Assembly (NCBI GenBank): GCA_907165135.1
Contig: OU015567.1
Location: 15,319,001-15,383,000 of the forward strand
Source of the DNA: Oikopleura dioica
Lineage: Eukaryota > Chordata > Appendicularia > Copelata > Oikopleuridae
Reading direction: 5' to 3'
Length of the DNA: 64,000 nucleotides
Of the stretch, positions 1-11,024 are shown piece by piece. Below the pieces are notes generated by a model. The model saw only the letters and a program-made list of their open reading frames with translations. It was not told the origin of the DNA and made no database searches. Within the stretch, counting starts at the first letter, position 1. The number at the start of each line of letters is the position of its first letter. The position numbers and the translations under genes are program-made.

Positions 1-195
1 TTCGAAAAATTGTGGAAAACCGCTTTGAATTCCGATTCCGTATCTGCAGCATTTGACCGTCAACTTGGAAGATATGAGGGCTAATCGGGGGTGCAGGTGA
101 GCTTGTCAGGGTTGAGTCAGAACGGAGTTTCTTTTGATTGCGAATGTTAGCATTGAAGGCTTTCGAATACGGTTTATATTCTGGTAAGATTCTGA

Positions 196-241
196 TAACC
201 CTAACCCTAACTCTAACCCTAACTTTAACCCTAACCCTAAC
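196..241. repeat. Interstitial telomere-like repeat (CCCTAA)n
   Basis: About seven imperfect copies of the hexamer CCCTAA occur in a row, with CTCTAA and CTTTAA variants. TTAGGG is the usual telomere repeat in chordates. The array is short and lies between unique sequence on both sides, so it is interstitial rather than a chromosome end. Related patches occur near 7918, 17921, 22062 and 63905. Confidence 0.85.
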
Positions 242-2245
242 AATGATAGAAATTGAAACATTTCACTTTGCTGGTGACACCCTTAAGACTCAATTTAGAA
301 CGAGGTAATTTAGCGGTTGAATAGGTGCCTGAGCACTTCCGAACGGCGTGGTTCATCATGTCAGGAATCTCCTCATCCATGAAGCTGTCGATTGATTGAT
401 TGATGATTCTGTAAATAGCAGTTCTCTCCGAACAATTTGCAATTGAAGATCAACTTGTACCACCTTGAAAGTCATTTCCGACTGGCGTCATCAATCACTC
501 TCGCTCAGATTTGCGCTTTATTCCCGTCTCATTAGTTTGTCCTTGAAATCGGCGAGGGCGGTGACCTCGTTGTTGGGATTTCCTGTGGTGATATTTCAAA
601 AGACAAAAAAGCCCTGTTTTAGAGATGAAAAACAAATGCTTGTGGTGGGTGGATTCCCTTTATCGGTGCACTTTGTTTTGACAAGCTTAAAAAGGCTCTT
701 AGAGATTTTCGTATAATCAGCTACTAGAATCGATGATTCATTGTTGGTGACTACATAATGAATACCTTCATTTTTAGCTATCCTGATGGCGCTAGAATTC
801 CTCCGAAATTGGGTGATTCGCAGATTGTCTTCTCAAGGCTGTAAAACTTGCTGGTAGCCTCGTTGTCTGCCTTTTTGTGTTTTATGTATTTTTTCAACCC
901 AGAATCAGAATATCAAAAAATACGACCAGCCTTGTTTGTTTGCAAGCGGCAATAAATTACGGCTAAAAAGGTCAGTCCACTCCTGCTGATGTTTATGGCA
1001 ATGAAGTCAAAGCGGCGTTACTGGAATACTGTCAGCGACCGCGACTGTCTCAGTTTGTTGGTTTCAGTCACCATTCTCGTCGAAGATGTGTTTATTTGGG
1101 GATTAATTATGGCTACTTATCAGTATTTACAACTCCGCCAGGCGGAAGATAAAAAACTGAAAGGACTCTGATTTCTGCTTTCTTGTCCTGGAAAGAGCGG
1201 AACCAACGCTAAGCCAGGCTATTGACGGTAAAAGCCGGAGGTGACGGGCTACTTCAACTCTGACTTTGGAAAGACTTTCAAAAAGCTGACGAAATCGAGC
1301 TCAAGAGGCCATTCACTCAAAAGTAGCTTCAAATGAGAATAGAGTCTATTAGACTGTCGCTGTTTTCGACAACATAAATATTGGACACTGTAAATATTGC
1401 TTACTGTTGTCTTTGACCGTGAGAGTAGTGTAGCTAATGTGTGAGCTTTTCTTGAACAGCACTGGAGTTTCCTTGACCTTGATCCGAGCGCAAATTTGAA
1501 AAATCTTAGCTTCGGCACTATAAAACAAAGAAACGGGCTACAGTGATGACAGTAAGTCTCAATCTTACTGTATTCCCATGAACCCTGGTCCATGGAGCAT
1601 GTGATCTGGTTGTTTTCCAGACACTCGGAAGAACCACTACAGTAGCATTAATAAAACAGCGAAATATAAATTTGCTTTGAGAGATCCTGAAGCTGCTCTT
1701 CTTTTTGAGACAAATTCTTCCTCGTGATCAAATAAATTCACATGTAACCGTATAATTTCTACAGTCATCTTTATCCACACCTTCTTCACATTTAGTTTTA
1801 TGCGTCTGCATTCAACTTAACGAGCCGATTGAAAGAAAACGAGAATGTATTTCATTGCTTCCGGCCTTTCAAATTCTCAAGCGGCGACTCAGAAGTGATC
1901 TACAGGGGGTTAAATTCATATTACAGTCTTGTTAGTTTCGACAGCGCAGCGGGGTGCCGGGCGGTAGATCACCCGAGGAATGTTTAGAGAGACCTTTTCA
2001 TCTCGATTACTGTTCATTTTCGCTAAATATACCTTGCTAAGAAAAACGCCAGTCTTTTATTTGCTAAACAGAAGTTTCATAACTTCTGGTAATAGTCGAT
2101 AAGTGGAATCGGAAGATACTGTATTCACCAACTTCCGGTTTTAATCGAAACCTCGAGCTTCTGTCAATCCACTCAATGAATAAATCAATCATGCAAATAA
2201 AAATGAAAATTCTCACTAGTCTAGTGACACTAGAGATAAACCCCT

Positions 2246-2292
2246 ATACCGTATAGCCTATACGGTATAGGCTATACGGTATAGCCTATACG
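2246..2292. repeat. Tandem self-complementary repeat
   Basis: The unit CCGTATAGCCTATACGG is its own reverse complement and is repeated head to tail with overlap. Degenerate copies are seen near 2821-2840 and 2970-2998. It may be an old transposon end or a simple cruciform-forming repeat; no coding role is suggested. Confidence 0.6.
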
Positions 2293-3482
2293 ATTTGACC
2301 TTCCTCTCAAGATAATCTTCTGAAAATCTCAGATAAGTTAGTCAAATATTCTCTTTCGAACTGCACTTATAAATTATCCGAGAAATATATATTTTGTCGT
2401 CAAGTTAAGGACAGTTACTTTCTTATTCTTATATTTTTATGAGAACATTATATTAAATTTTCATCTTATTAACATTGATTTTCAGATTCTCTATATAAGA
2501 AAACCCATAGATAACCTAAGAAACTGAAGCAAAGATGAATCTTTTAGAGAAAGGGAGTTTTTTCTTTTACAGGAGCGCGCGTGGTGTCGTAAGAAAATCA
2601 GTACTCGTACGACACTTATTCGGCTAATCACGCTGAATTTTTAGGTGAAGGTGCGCAAGTCTTGAGAAAATACTCACTTGAATTTTCAGGTCATTCCCAC
2701 CAACCAGTTCCGATCGGTGGGCAATTTATCCCGATATCGACAAAAATTCTACACTTCAGGTATACCTAGGGTCTTCGCGAAAAAAAACCTAAAATAGGGT
2801 ACCTTCTTATAAAATACCCTATACCGTAAAGGCTATACGGTTCTTTGTTGTTTTTATTTGTTAAAGCTTCCGGTTTTTGATTAAACCATCTTCAGTTTCT
2901 TTTGAATGGAAAGGAATAGAAAATTTTTCACACTTGACAACAAAAAATTATAAACCGATGTCAACAACAGTATAGCCTACACTGTATAGGCTACACGGGA
3001 TAAGTGGACATTTCAAGAAGAGTAGACATTTCAAGATAACGGACATTTCAAAAGAGAGGACGTTTCAAGAAATCACTGAAATGTCACTTTTGCTGATCAA
3101 TGGAACCTTATCTTGTCAGTCCCACGACCAATTTTAACCGATTTAAGTCCCTTATTGATCTCAAAATAGAGCGATATTATATATCGTTGCGATTTTTAAG
3201 TTTTGGAATCATCATCGTCCATGAATACAATTTAATAATAATGATAATAAAATGCAGATATAAACCTGCCAGGAAAAGACCCGTTAAAACTGATACGACG
3301 TAAGAAATGTCCTGGTTTCACAACTATGAGTCAAGGAAAAATTATTTTTAATGGAGATTCTTGATTCCACAGAATTTGTTTAATGCAAATTTAAATATCA
3401 AATGGACTGAACCAATCGAGTTATATTTGTGAGTCAATTTCAAAATGCTAAGAATAATTACGAAATTTCATTCTCTTTAGAA

Positions 3483-6400
3483 ATGAGATTTTTTGGTATT
3501 CTCGTGTTTTTCGGAAGATATCTCGGAAGCGATTGTAGCTTTACAGCTCGCAAGCCTCCCAAAGATCTTGAAAATAGCGAGAATTTCCTCCAAAACCCAA
3601 ACGCTAGAACACTCGACAATTTTTTTAACAATGAGTCAACTGAACTACGAATATTGAAGAGCGACATGATCGAGAGGATCAAGGAAGAATGCCCGTGAGT
3701 TATTATATTTTTTATTATTAAGTCGATTTAAATAGATAAATTTAAAGAATAGGCATCCGACAATTATTATTAATTCTTGAGAGGATTCATGAGAGATCAA
3801 CACCGAAAATCTCAATTTTTATTATTATTTTTAATTTTTTAAATAGTTTGCAATAGTGACATCGATATTTTCGACGAGTGTTTTCTCATCTGCCGCGTCG
3901 ATTACCTTCAATGCAGAGCGGAATGTAACAGCGCGCTTTGCGAAACAGATTGTTCCACCAAATTCGGAGGTAGCTATTTTTTCAAGCTTTTTTAAAGTCA
4001 GCCTTAGACTGTACATCTTACTGTCCTTGTGGAGCAAACTGTCCGAACCAGAGTTTGTAAAATAGTGCACTCTAAATGTGCTTCATAATGAAGTGCACTT
4101 CTTTCAACCGTATTCAGCAACTTAAAATGCACAAGTGTGCTATTTTCCTTTCCTTTTTCCAAATAAAGCCCTTATTGGCTCTATAAGGCGCTATGATTTA
4201 AGGGACCCGGGCGAGTAACGCGAAGTCCAACTTCAAGCGCTTGGCATTGATCGTTCAGGAATGCGTTTTTGAAATATATTTTTGCTTAACATATCTTTAT
4301 TCTCTTAGCTTTCACCTTCCACTTTCAGATTCTGTATATCAAAATTAATTTTAAGAAAGAGTAAAAAAGAGAAGTTCAACTTAAAAAGGCATCAACTCCT
4401 GAAAACTTCATTTTATTGACATAACAAGTACCATTAAAAAGCCCATAAAATTCTGAACCGATCATACGTATTGCGCTAAGCTGAAACCGTACTAATTAGC
4501 GATAAAGACCAGATAAACAAGAAAACTTAGCGCGCGCAGAGCGGAATCATGTCACTGAAGCCCAAAATATACCGATCGGAGTGTCCTGCCGTGCTGAAAG
4601 CGCTCACTCTCTTTGTTTATCAGCGCAATCAGGGCAATAAGTACAGTTCCAGCTAAGCGCAATATGTATGATCTGTTCAGAATTTAATGGGCTTTTAATG
4701 GTGCTAGTCTTATGTCAATAAAATGAAGTTTGCAGGAGTTGATGCCTTTAAAGTTGAAATTCTCTTATTTGTCTAACTCAAAAATTTATTATGATATAAG
4801 AAATCTAAAAATAAGAGGTGAAAGCTGACAGAATAAAGATATGTTTAGCAAAGGAGAATTTCAAAAAAAGCTCATCTGAAAGATCATCGGCGAGCGCATG
4901 AAGTTAGACTTCGCGTTACTCGCCCGGGTCCCTTAAATCGCCTTATCGTGGCAGATGAAGTGGCAAATAAAGTCGCATAAAGAATCGACAGCTGCAGTGC
5001 ATTTTTTCTTTTTGTAGCGCACGTGAAGTAGGTATTCCGGGCCTTTTCTACAACAAATACCCTTCAAAATGAAGCCCGCACTACAGATTTTTGAAGCAGA
5101 AAGTGCGCTTATTTACAAACTCTGGTTCGAACGGCTGCAAAGGCTGTGAAAACTCGATCTGCTCGATTGATGAATGTGAAGAAGCGGAAATAGAGAATGA
5201 TGACTTCATTCAATGCCGAGAAGAGGCCCTCGCAGCTCAAGTTAATATTTTTCTTTTGATAAGAGAATAAGTTTTAAGGCAAGCTGCATCCGATCCTGCC
5301 CGCCCGAGCAAGATTGCTTTGAAATTTGCAATCAAAAATTTTTGGAGAACCTGAATATTTGTCCATGCGTTCAGGTTAATTTCCTATTAGGGCATCCCTC
5401 CCAATTTTGAAAAATTCTCTGATGAATTTTATTTACAAATCCAGACCCCAGGTTCGACTTTGAAATGGCTTTTACTACGTTTTGGCGACTCGAAGGTCAC
5501 TATCATTATCAAAATCATTATCGAATCACTGTCATTATCAAATTGGAAGAGATAAAATTCTAAGATAGCTTTGTTCAATAAAATGTAGTTCGACCTAAAA
5601 ATTTGCAAAATTGGGAGGGCGAATTCTTGATGACAGTGCTAACAAATAACGGATATTATGTTTACTCAGGAAAAAACAACTACAACAGCAATAACTACAA
5701 CAGTCTCAACATCCGCCAAGGTTAATAAAAGATTCGATTTATAAAAGACTCATAGATTCAGCGTCTTCTGGTAATGGGACGAGAACTGAGCCAAGCTTTC
5801 TCAATTTCTTTCGATGGAACGGAGAAAACAGCAGCAATCATAACAGCACCTGATAACAACTTTATTGATGGGGGTCCTTTCGCACTTGTTAAAGGGAACT
5901 TATACATTTTTGGTGGTTATTTTGACGATCGACAAGTAATGTAAACACATGATTTTGAAAAATATAAACATTAAGATCGTCAAATTGACCGGCTGTGAAT
6001 TGATTCAAGAGCCGACGACACTGATTTACCACATGTCCTATGGCTCCGCTGCGTTAACAATGGGAGACAAAGCATTAATTTGCTTCGATCGTCCGGCTGC
6101 ACGAATTAATATATATAGTCGATGTGAAATTTACGATGGTGAATATACAAGTAAAACTTACGCAGCCATCTCTGGACATTTTGGAGGAAACCTTGGCTAC
6201 TTCAACGGCCAGCCTACGACCGTTGGGGGTTTTGGGTATGATTACCTGATAGACACAAGAAAAGTAGAGACTCTGACACCGCTTGGCTGGCGCTATCTAG
6301 CTGATTTCCCGAGGTAGTTAAAAAATTAATCATATATTATGATTCATATTAAATGGCCAATTTATTAACATCATCAAAGTCCTATTGCTGGTCATGTTTT

Positions 6401-6771
6401 AATGGGGCTTCCAAGTGGAAGTCTTTTGCTTGCAGGAGGAGCAAATGACGAAGTCTTCGGCGAAAAAGCCAAAACACAAATTTGGCTTCTCGAAACCGAC
6501 AGATGGGAAAAAATCGGTGATCTTCAAAATGTATAAATCAAAGATTATCGTTTTTAAACTTATTACTTTTAAGGCTGATTATTTGCAATCCGCAATTATG
6601 ATCAAGGACTCAGTTTTCATTGTCTCTGGCGCTGAAAGTCGTAACAGAATTGAGCGGCTCGACTTTAGAGGAGACCAGCTGATCGATCAAGAAACAATTG
6701 ACGATGGCAACCCAAATAGACATGACTATATTCCAGTTCTCTTCGAAGCATCCGCTGGCTATTGTGTCTAA
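3483..6771 (+). CDS. Secreted Cys-rich, Thr-rich, kelch-type protein, nine exons
   Basis: The start at 3483 gives a hydrophobic signal-like N-terminus (MRFFGILVFFG). My exon model is 3483-3694, 3857-3969, 4002-5240 with a transposon inside it, 5279-5374, 5670-5720, 5762-5935, 5976-6313, 6380-6530 and 6574-6771; the introns are mostly 30-160 bp. The N-terminal half is cysteine-rich (DECFLICRVDYLQC, then CPCGANCPNGCKGC, then CIRSCPPEQDCFEIC). A short Thr stretch follows (EKTTTTAITTT). The C-terminal half has kelch-like blades: NLYIFGGYFDD, GGFGYDYLIDT, GSLLLAGGANDE, DSVFIVSGAES. Kelch blades form a beta-propeller; together with the signal this suggests an extracellular protein, perhaps of the filter house or epithelium. 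The exon from 4002 is split by a 1,076-bp element at 4049-5124; skipping it plus one target duplication joins CPCGANC directly to PNGCKGC in frame. I do not recognise a named orthologue. Confidence 0.75.
4049..5124. mobile_element. Inverted-repeat (hAT-like) element inside a coding exon
   Basis: The element begins CAGAGTTTGTAAA and ends with the reverse complement TTTACAAACTCTG. It is flanked by GTCCGAAC (4041-4048) and GTTCGAAC (5125-5132), an 8-bp target duplication with one mismatch. Much of its length is self-complementary: the stretch from about 4190 (TTTAAGGGACCCGGGCGAG) pairs with the stretch ending about 4937, and the interior near 4440-4510 pairs with 4650-4720. It carries no transposase. 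An 8-bp duplication and a CAGAG terminus suit non-autonomous hAT elements. It interrupts the third exon of the kelch-type gene, and reading into it hits TAA after three codons. Confidence 0.88.
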
Positions 6772-6944
6772 TTAAAATGCTGTTTTTTCAAAAAATAAAC
6801 GATTAAAATTGAAGATTTGATTCTGAAGTGCTTGGAAAATGATTTTTTTTTCTATTATATTTATTCAATAAAAGTTGAAATTTCAAATTTCTATGTTCAT
6901 GAATAGACATATTTTGTTCGATCCACCATTAGATAACCTGGTGT

Positions 6945-7420
6945 TTATTCATTGAACCTTACAGAAATTACTCTTACGATATTGAAATAGTCGTAAAGAG
7001 AAACATTTTTTGGAATTATTTTATTCCTCCTCGATGCAATCTTCTCAGACAGACACAACATACAGTTCGTGATCGTAAGTTCCGTAGTTTTTTCGCGGAA
7101 TTTGTGCAGTTGACCTGGAGCTCTGGAGAAGATTCTCTCTCGAAGAGGTTTTGTTGATTTCATCTTGACTTTTACGGTTCTTTTTGTGATCTTACTTCAG
7201 TAACACTCAAGTGTTTAGGAATTTTGATTATTGAAGAACCGATTCGAGAGACTCTAAAATGGAAGTTGTTCTCGACGATTGAGATATTCTTGGGAGTCCC
7301 TTCTATTTCCGCCTGCTTGAAAAAGTAAAAAGCGAAAATGATTACAATAATCGCGATGAGGATAAAAATTGACTCCGTCATCTTCAAGTCCTTCTCTGAA
7401 AAAGAAATCGAGTTTCCCAT
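6945..7420 (-). CDS. Small single-pass membrane protein, two exons
   Basis: Translation from 7420 gives a short N-terminus, then a strongly hydrophobic segment (IFILIAIIVIIFAFYFF) that should span a membrane, then a basic tail. A GTAAGA donor near 7190 and an AG acceptor near 7164 define an intron of about 30 bp, after which the frame continues through PLRERIFSRAPGQLHKF to a stop at 6945. The total is about 150 residues. A second possible start (MTESIFIL) lies 13 codons inside. The tail is rich in Lys and Arg, so it is probably cytosolic. No family is recognised. It lies tail-to-tail with the kelch-type gene, about 170 bp from its stop. Confidence 0.55.
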
Positions 7421-7601
7421 GTTTTTGAGCCACCAAAATTATGCAAATAAAAAGTTAAGAGGCTGTTAAGCGGGATTACTTTCGCGCTTTTTCGGTAAAG
7501 TAATTAGTCCTGCTCCATTTTGAATCAGCTTGATTAGCTTCGACAATCGTAAATTATTGACCCTCGATTCTTATTTTTCAAAGAAGCTACTGTATTTATT
7601 A

Positions 7602-9418
7602 TCAGAAGGAAAAGAACTTGTTTCCGGATTTTGCAAGTTCATTTGCGTCGTCTACACTTTCTGGCAGATTTTTTGACAAAGTTGGTGGAAGAAAATAAAT
7701 CAACTAAAAGATGCAGTTGTTTTGCAAAGTTGTCTAAAATACTCCTACCTGGACAACAATGAGAAGTGCTATCGAAGCATAAGGAGTCATGATTCCAATT
7801 TTTGCGAATAAAATTGGCGCAAGAGCTCCACCAAGATTTCCACAGCATCTTTAACAATAAATAAGCCTCGATAAAGATAGATAGCTAAGGTCAGTACCAA
7901 CTTTTTTCATGGCGCTGGATCTAACCCTAACCTAACCCTAACCCTGGACTCTAACCGTAACCCTAGCTCTAAGTATACTTACAGCAGAATAGATACTCCG
8001 CGCTGTCTGAAATTCGTGGGCATGACTTCAACAATCAACGTATACATAAAGACAAAATAGCTAGTGCAGCACAATTTCGCCAAAGTTCCAAGAGCAAGCT
8101 TCAGAACAGCGAAGTCTCCATCCTCGTCGAATTTCGAGAGAGTAAGCATAGCCAGGAATAGAATAGGTGATAGAGTGAGGAAGAAGTAAATTCCCTTGCG
8201 CCGCATCTTCTTGATCAAAACGAAGGTGTAAGAACCTCTGATGGGGCCTTCGAGACAGATGAAGATTGCATAAGTTATGTAAATACAGCAATGCATCTTG
8301 TCTGATGCCAGGATTACGTTCATCCAGTACGCCATTGTAGAAAAACTAAGCGTAAAGAATCAATCATCTCGGATATATATTTCACTTACTTTATGGCGCA
8401 GAGAATGAAGAATCGGAGGACCAAGCTTTTTGCTTTCAAAAATTCCCAAACCGTCTCATGATTCTGACTGTCGCTCTCTTGCTGCTTGAGCATTGGTTCA
8501 AGACAGGAGTCGATATATTTCTCATCTACAGTAACGCCGTTTCTAGCGGCGATTCGCTTGATCCAATAAATTGCTTCTTTTTTTCTTCCATTTTTGAGAA
8601 GCCAGCGGGGCGACTCCGGAACCAGAAAGGGAATTGCAAGCGTTGATAAAAATGGAAGAGCAGTTAGCTGAAGTGCAAGTCGCCAGTCACGAAAAAAGTA
8701 AGTGCAAGTAGTCATCCAAATATTCCCGCCCGTCCAGCTTACAGTCGTTACTCCGCCAATGACCCACTTCCAAGAGTTTTTCGACAATTCCATCATGAGA
8801 GTATAAGTGCCAATTCCACAAGCTATAAATCCCAAGGCGCCGTAGCAGATCTTGAAGACCGCGAAATTCGGCGCAAAAGACATGCAGAAATAGACAATCA
8901 TTGCTTTTTATCGGCTATCATTATTGAAAAAACTAATCATCAAAGTTTAAGAAATGATGCCAGCCTGAAATATAGTAAAATATGGTTGCATTTCTCCTCC
9001 CAAATTTGTCAAAAATGAAGCCAGAAAAAAGAACGCCGATGGAACTGAAGAGCATATAAATGCTCGAAATTTGGTTTCGCTCATATTCGCGGTCACACAA
9101 GAGCCCCCAATCATTTGCGAAGGACGTCTCCATCGAACATGCGAACCCTTCGCATGAGGTCGAATTGGTAGTTGTGTAACTTTCAAGAACAGTGTTGTCT
9201 TCCGAGCACGTGTGGGGCAAAAGCTGTCCGTAAAACAAGTGAGGAACATAAAGTGCCTGCAAGCTGAAAATCGGAACGATGCTCAGCACTAGAAAAGTTC
9301 ATTTCAAACGGATAATTTGATCTTACGAAGAGATATTTTCTGACATCTTCCGGTGCCCCACGTCTCTTCCAAAAGCCTCTCCATATTTAGACTGAAAGAA
9401 CTCTTTTACACTTTGCAT
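7602..9418 (-). CDS. SLC22-type organic ion transporter (MFS)
   Basis: Major facilitator transporter of the organic cation/anion (SLC22) group. Reading from 9418: a cytosolic start, first membrane helix, a large Cys-containing extracellular loop (TNSTSCEGFACSMETS), the loop motif DKFGRR after helix 2, further helices with WRLALQLTALPFL, the SLC22 signature PESPRWLL, a cytosolic loop, and C-terminal helices including EVMPTNFRQRGV. The last exon carries NLPESVDDANELA, matching the family's C-terminal LPET-type motif, and stops at 7602. Members carry organic cations, anions or zwitterions across the plasma membrane; the substrate cannot be read from sequence. Introns are short, except one near 7860-7978 containing a telomere-like repeat. 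The exact junction after exon 1 (near 9325) is uncertain, because the obvious GTAAGA donor leaves the wrong phase. Confidence 0.85.
7918..7976. repeat. Telomere-like repeat inside an SLC22 intron
   Basis: Degenerate CCCTAA hexamers (eight or nine, some CTAA or CCGTAA variants) occupy most of an intron of the SLC22-type gene. The array therefore lies inside a transcribed gene. Confidence 0.8.
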
Positions 9419-9653
9419 GTCGTAAGACAAACAATTAAATACTGTTCTGCTAAGATTTGCAAAGTTTCGTAAATGAATGAAAAAGGCCATCTTTATAAGA
9501 TGCTAAAGTCATTTTACTGCTTCGAAGACCGGGCTTGTCAGACGAATGTTATGCTGAACTAAAGTTAGTTTCAAACTCTGTTTTTTTGTTGATAATGTAT
9601 TAAGAGTATTTATAAAAAGTAAAATAAGATTCACAGAAACATGATGGCAATAT

Positions 9654-10460
9654 TTAAAGTCTCGCTGGTTTCTTCGTTTTTCGGATGTTGTTTGGCGCTT
9701 TTCCTTGATTCGGTTTCTTCTTGTGCATTTTCTTGTTGATTTTTTTCTGGTTGGACGTATTCTTCACGAGCTGTTCGTTGCAGGTTGTCGCCATTGCTTC
9801 CTCGTGTTCTTGCTGAAGATGTCGTTTCACTGAGCTTGGAAGACCACTTGAATACTTCCCTTCAGTCATCGAGACGTTTGAAGTCGGCACGAGCATGCTG
9901 AGGATGATGGCGCAGAGAAATAGCAAAAACATGAAGAGAATGGAGAAGAGAAGGGAGAGGATGAATACGAAGACATAGATGATGCATCTGAAGAGATGGA
10001 GGACGAGAAAACGCAAAAAGAGCGGCCAAGAAAGAGTGTAGTTCGATGGTTGATTTTTCGTAAGAAGAAACATGTAGATCTCTTTCAGCTCAAGATCAGC
10101 CATCTTTGATTTCGAGCTGGAAGTAGCATATCTAGATGTAGAATTGAGGAAATCTCTTCGTTTCTCCACTAGTTCGTCAACTCGTCTAATCTGTTCTTCG
10201 TCTTGGCTGCAGAAAGCATGAGGAGTTCGTGCGAAGTGAGGATCGCTCCAAAGAGATTGTTCTTCTTCAATGTTTCGACCTTCGTAGAGACGATGCATCC
10301 AGAAGCAAAAATGAGCCCAGTAGGCTGTTTCGTCAGCATTCACTTTGAAACTACATCCGCATGAAAACTCGACCTTTTGTTCAATACTTTCTCGCATGTT
10401 AAGCTTCATCTGGAAGTCAGCGGGGCCATCAATGTTTTCGAATTTGATGTAAGTCGACAT
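9654..10460 (-). CDS. Uncharacterised 268-residue membrane protein, single exon
   Basis: One uninterrupted frame runs from 10460 to 9654. The N-terminal half is soluble and contains HFCFWMHRLYEG and a charged coiled-coil-like stretch (DEEQIRRVDELVEKRRDFL). A long hydrophobic block at about residues 145-197 (LFSILFMFLLFLCAIIL) fits one or two membrane helices. The C-terminus is very basic (KKINKKMHKKKPNQGK). The cysteines near the start (FSCGCSF) are unexplained. I do not recognise the family. The composition and frame length argue against chance. The gene lies between the SLC22-type gene and the ADAMTS gene on the same strand. Confidence 0.65.
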   Translation of the reverse strand: MSTYIKFENIDGPADFQMKLNMRESIEQKVEFSCGCSFKVNADETAYWAHFCFWMHRLYEGRNIEEEQSLWSDPHFARTPHAFCSQDEEQIRRVDELVEKRRDFLNSTSRYATSSSKSKMADLELKEIYMFLLTKNQPSNYTLSWPLFLRFLVLHLFRCIIYVFVFILSLLFSILFMFLLFLCAIILSMLVPTSNVSMTEGKYSSGLPSSVKRHLQQEHEEAMATTCNEQLVKNTSNQKKINKKMHKKKPNQGKAPNNIRKTKKPARL

Positions 10461-11024
10461 TATTTGTTTATTTATTGAAGACGAGAAAATCTGCAGTTAT
10501 ATATCGGAAAAAAATTCAAGAGGGCGCTACGTGAGCGAATAGGATAACCAGCTGTAGGTAAAAGATCTTGAACAGCGGGTTATTATCAGCCAGAAGATCA
10601 GGATTCGGAAATAGCGTCCCATTTTTTAACAGATGGATCTTAATTATGAGTTCTCTTGAAGTTCCTACTGAAGAACATCACCCTTTGACGATCAAAAGAA
10701 ACCAATTTAGATTGCTAGTTATTTCCAAAAAGATGATGCTGAAAAATATGCTCGACAACCATTATTTCGAATTTACATTTTAATAGCTTCAAGTTGTTTA
10801 TATAAATATTGAATTAATGCAAATAATAGTTTCAGATAAGTTTTTTTTTCATCTTCTCGGCCAGCGAGCGATCGTGTAGTTAGAGTTGGCAGTGTTGTCC
10901 TTGTTGTTGGCAAATCCAACATTGATGAATTGAGAAAATCGCTGAAATTCTAGGAAATCATTTGAAGTTGAGTTATTTGAAGGTAATTTGAGGCGAGAGT
11001 TTTTTTTTCGTAATTTCTTCGTTT
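10461..11024. other. Intergenic stretch
   Basis: AT-rich sequence between the single-exon membrane gene and the 3' end of the ADAMTS gene. A 71-codon open frame on the plus strand at 10568-10783 has no recognisable motif. I see no further gene. Confidence 0.6.

Larger units (their letters stand above)
1..3482. other. Gene-poor left end of the window
   Basis: I find no convincing gene here. Short open frames at 465-716, 989-1171 and 3100-3303 lack recognisable motifs, splice partners or protein-like composition. The stretch holds a telomere-like patch near 196-241 and a cluster of short palindromes near 2246-2292, with weaker relatives near 2821 and 2972. A T-rich segment ending in AG sits immediately before the start codon of the next gene at 3483. 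Confidence 0.6.
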
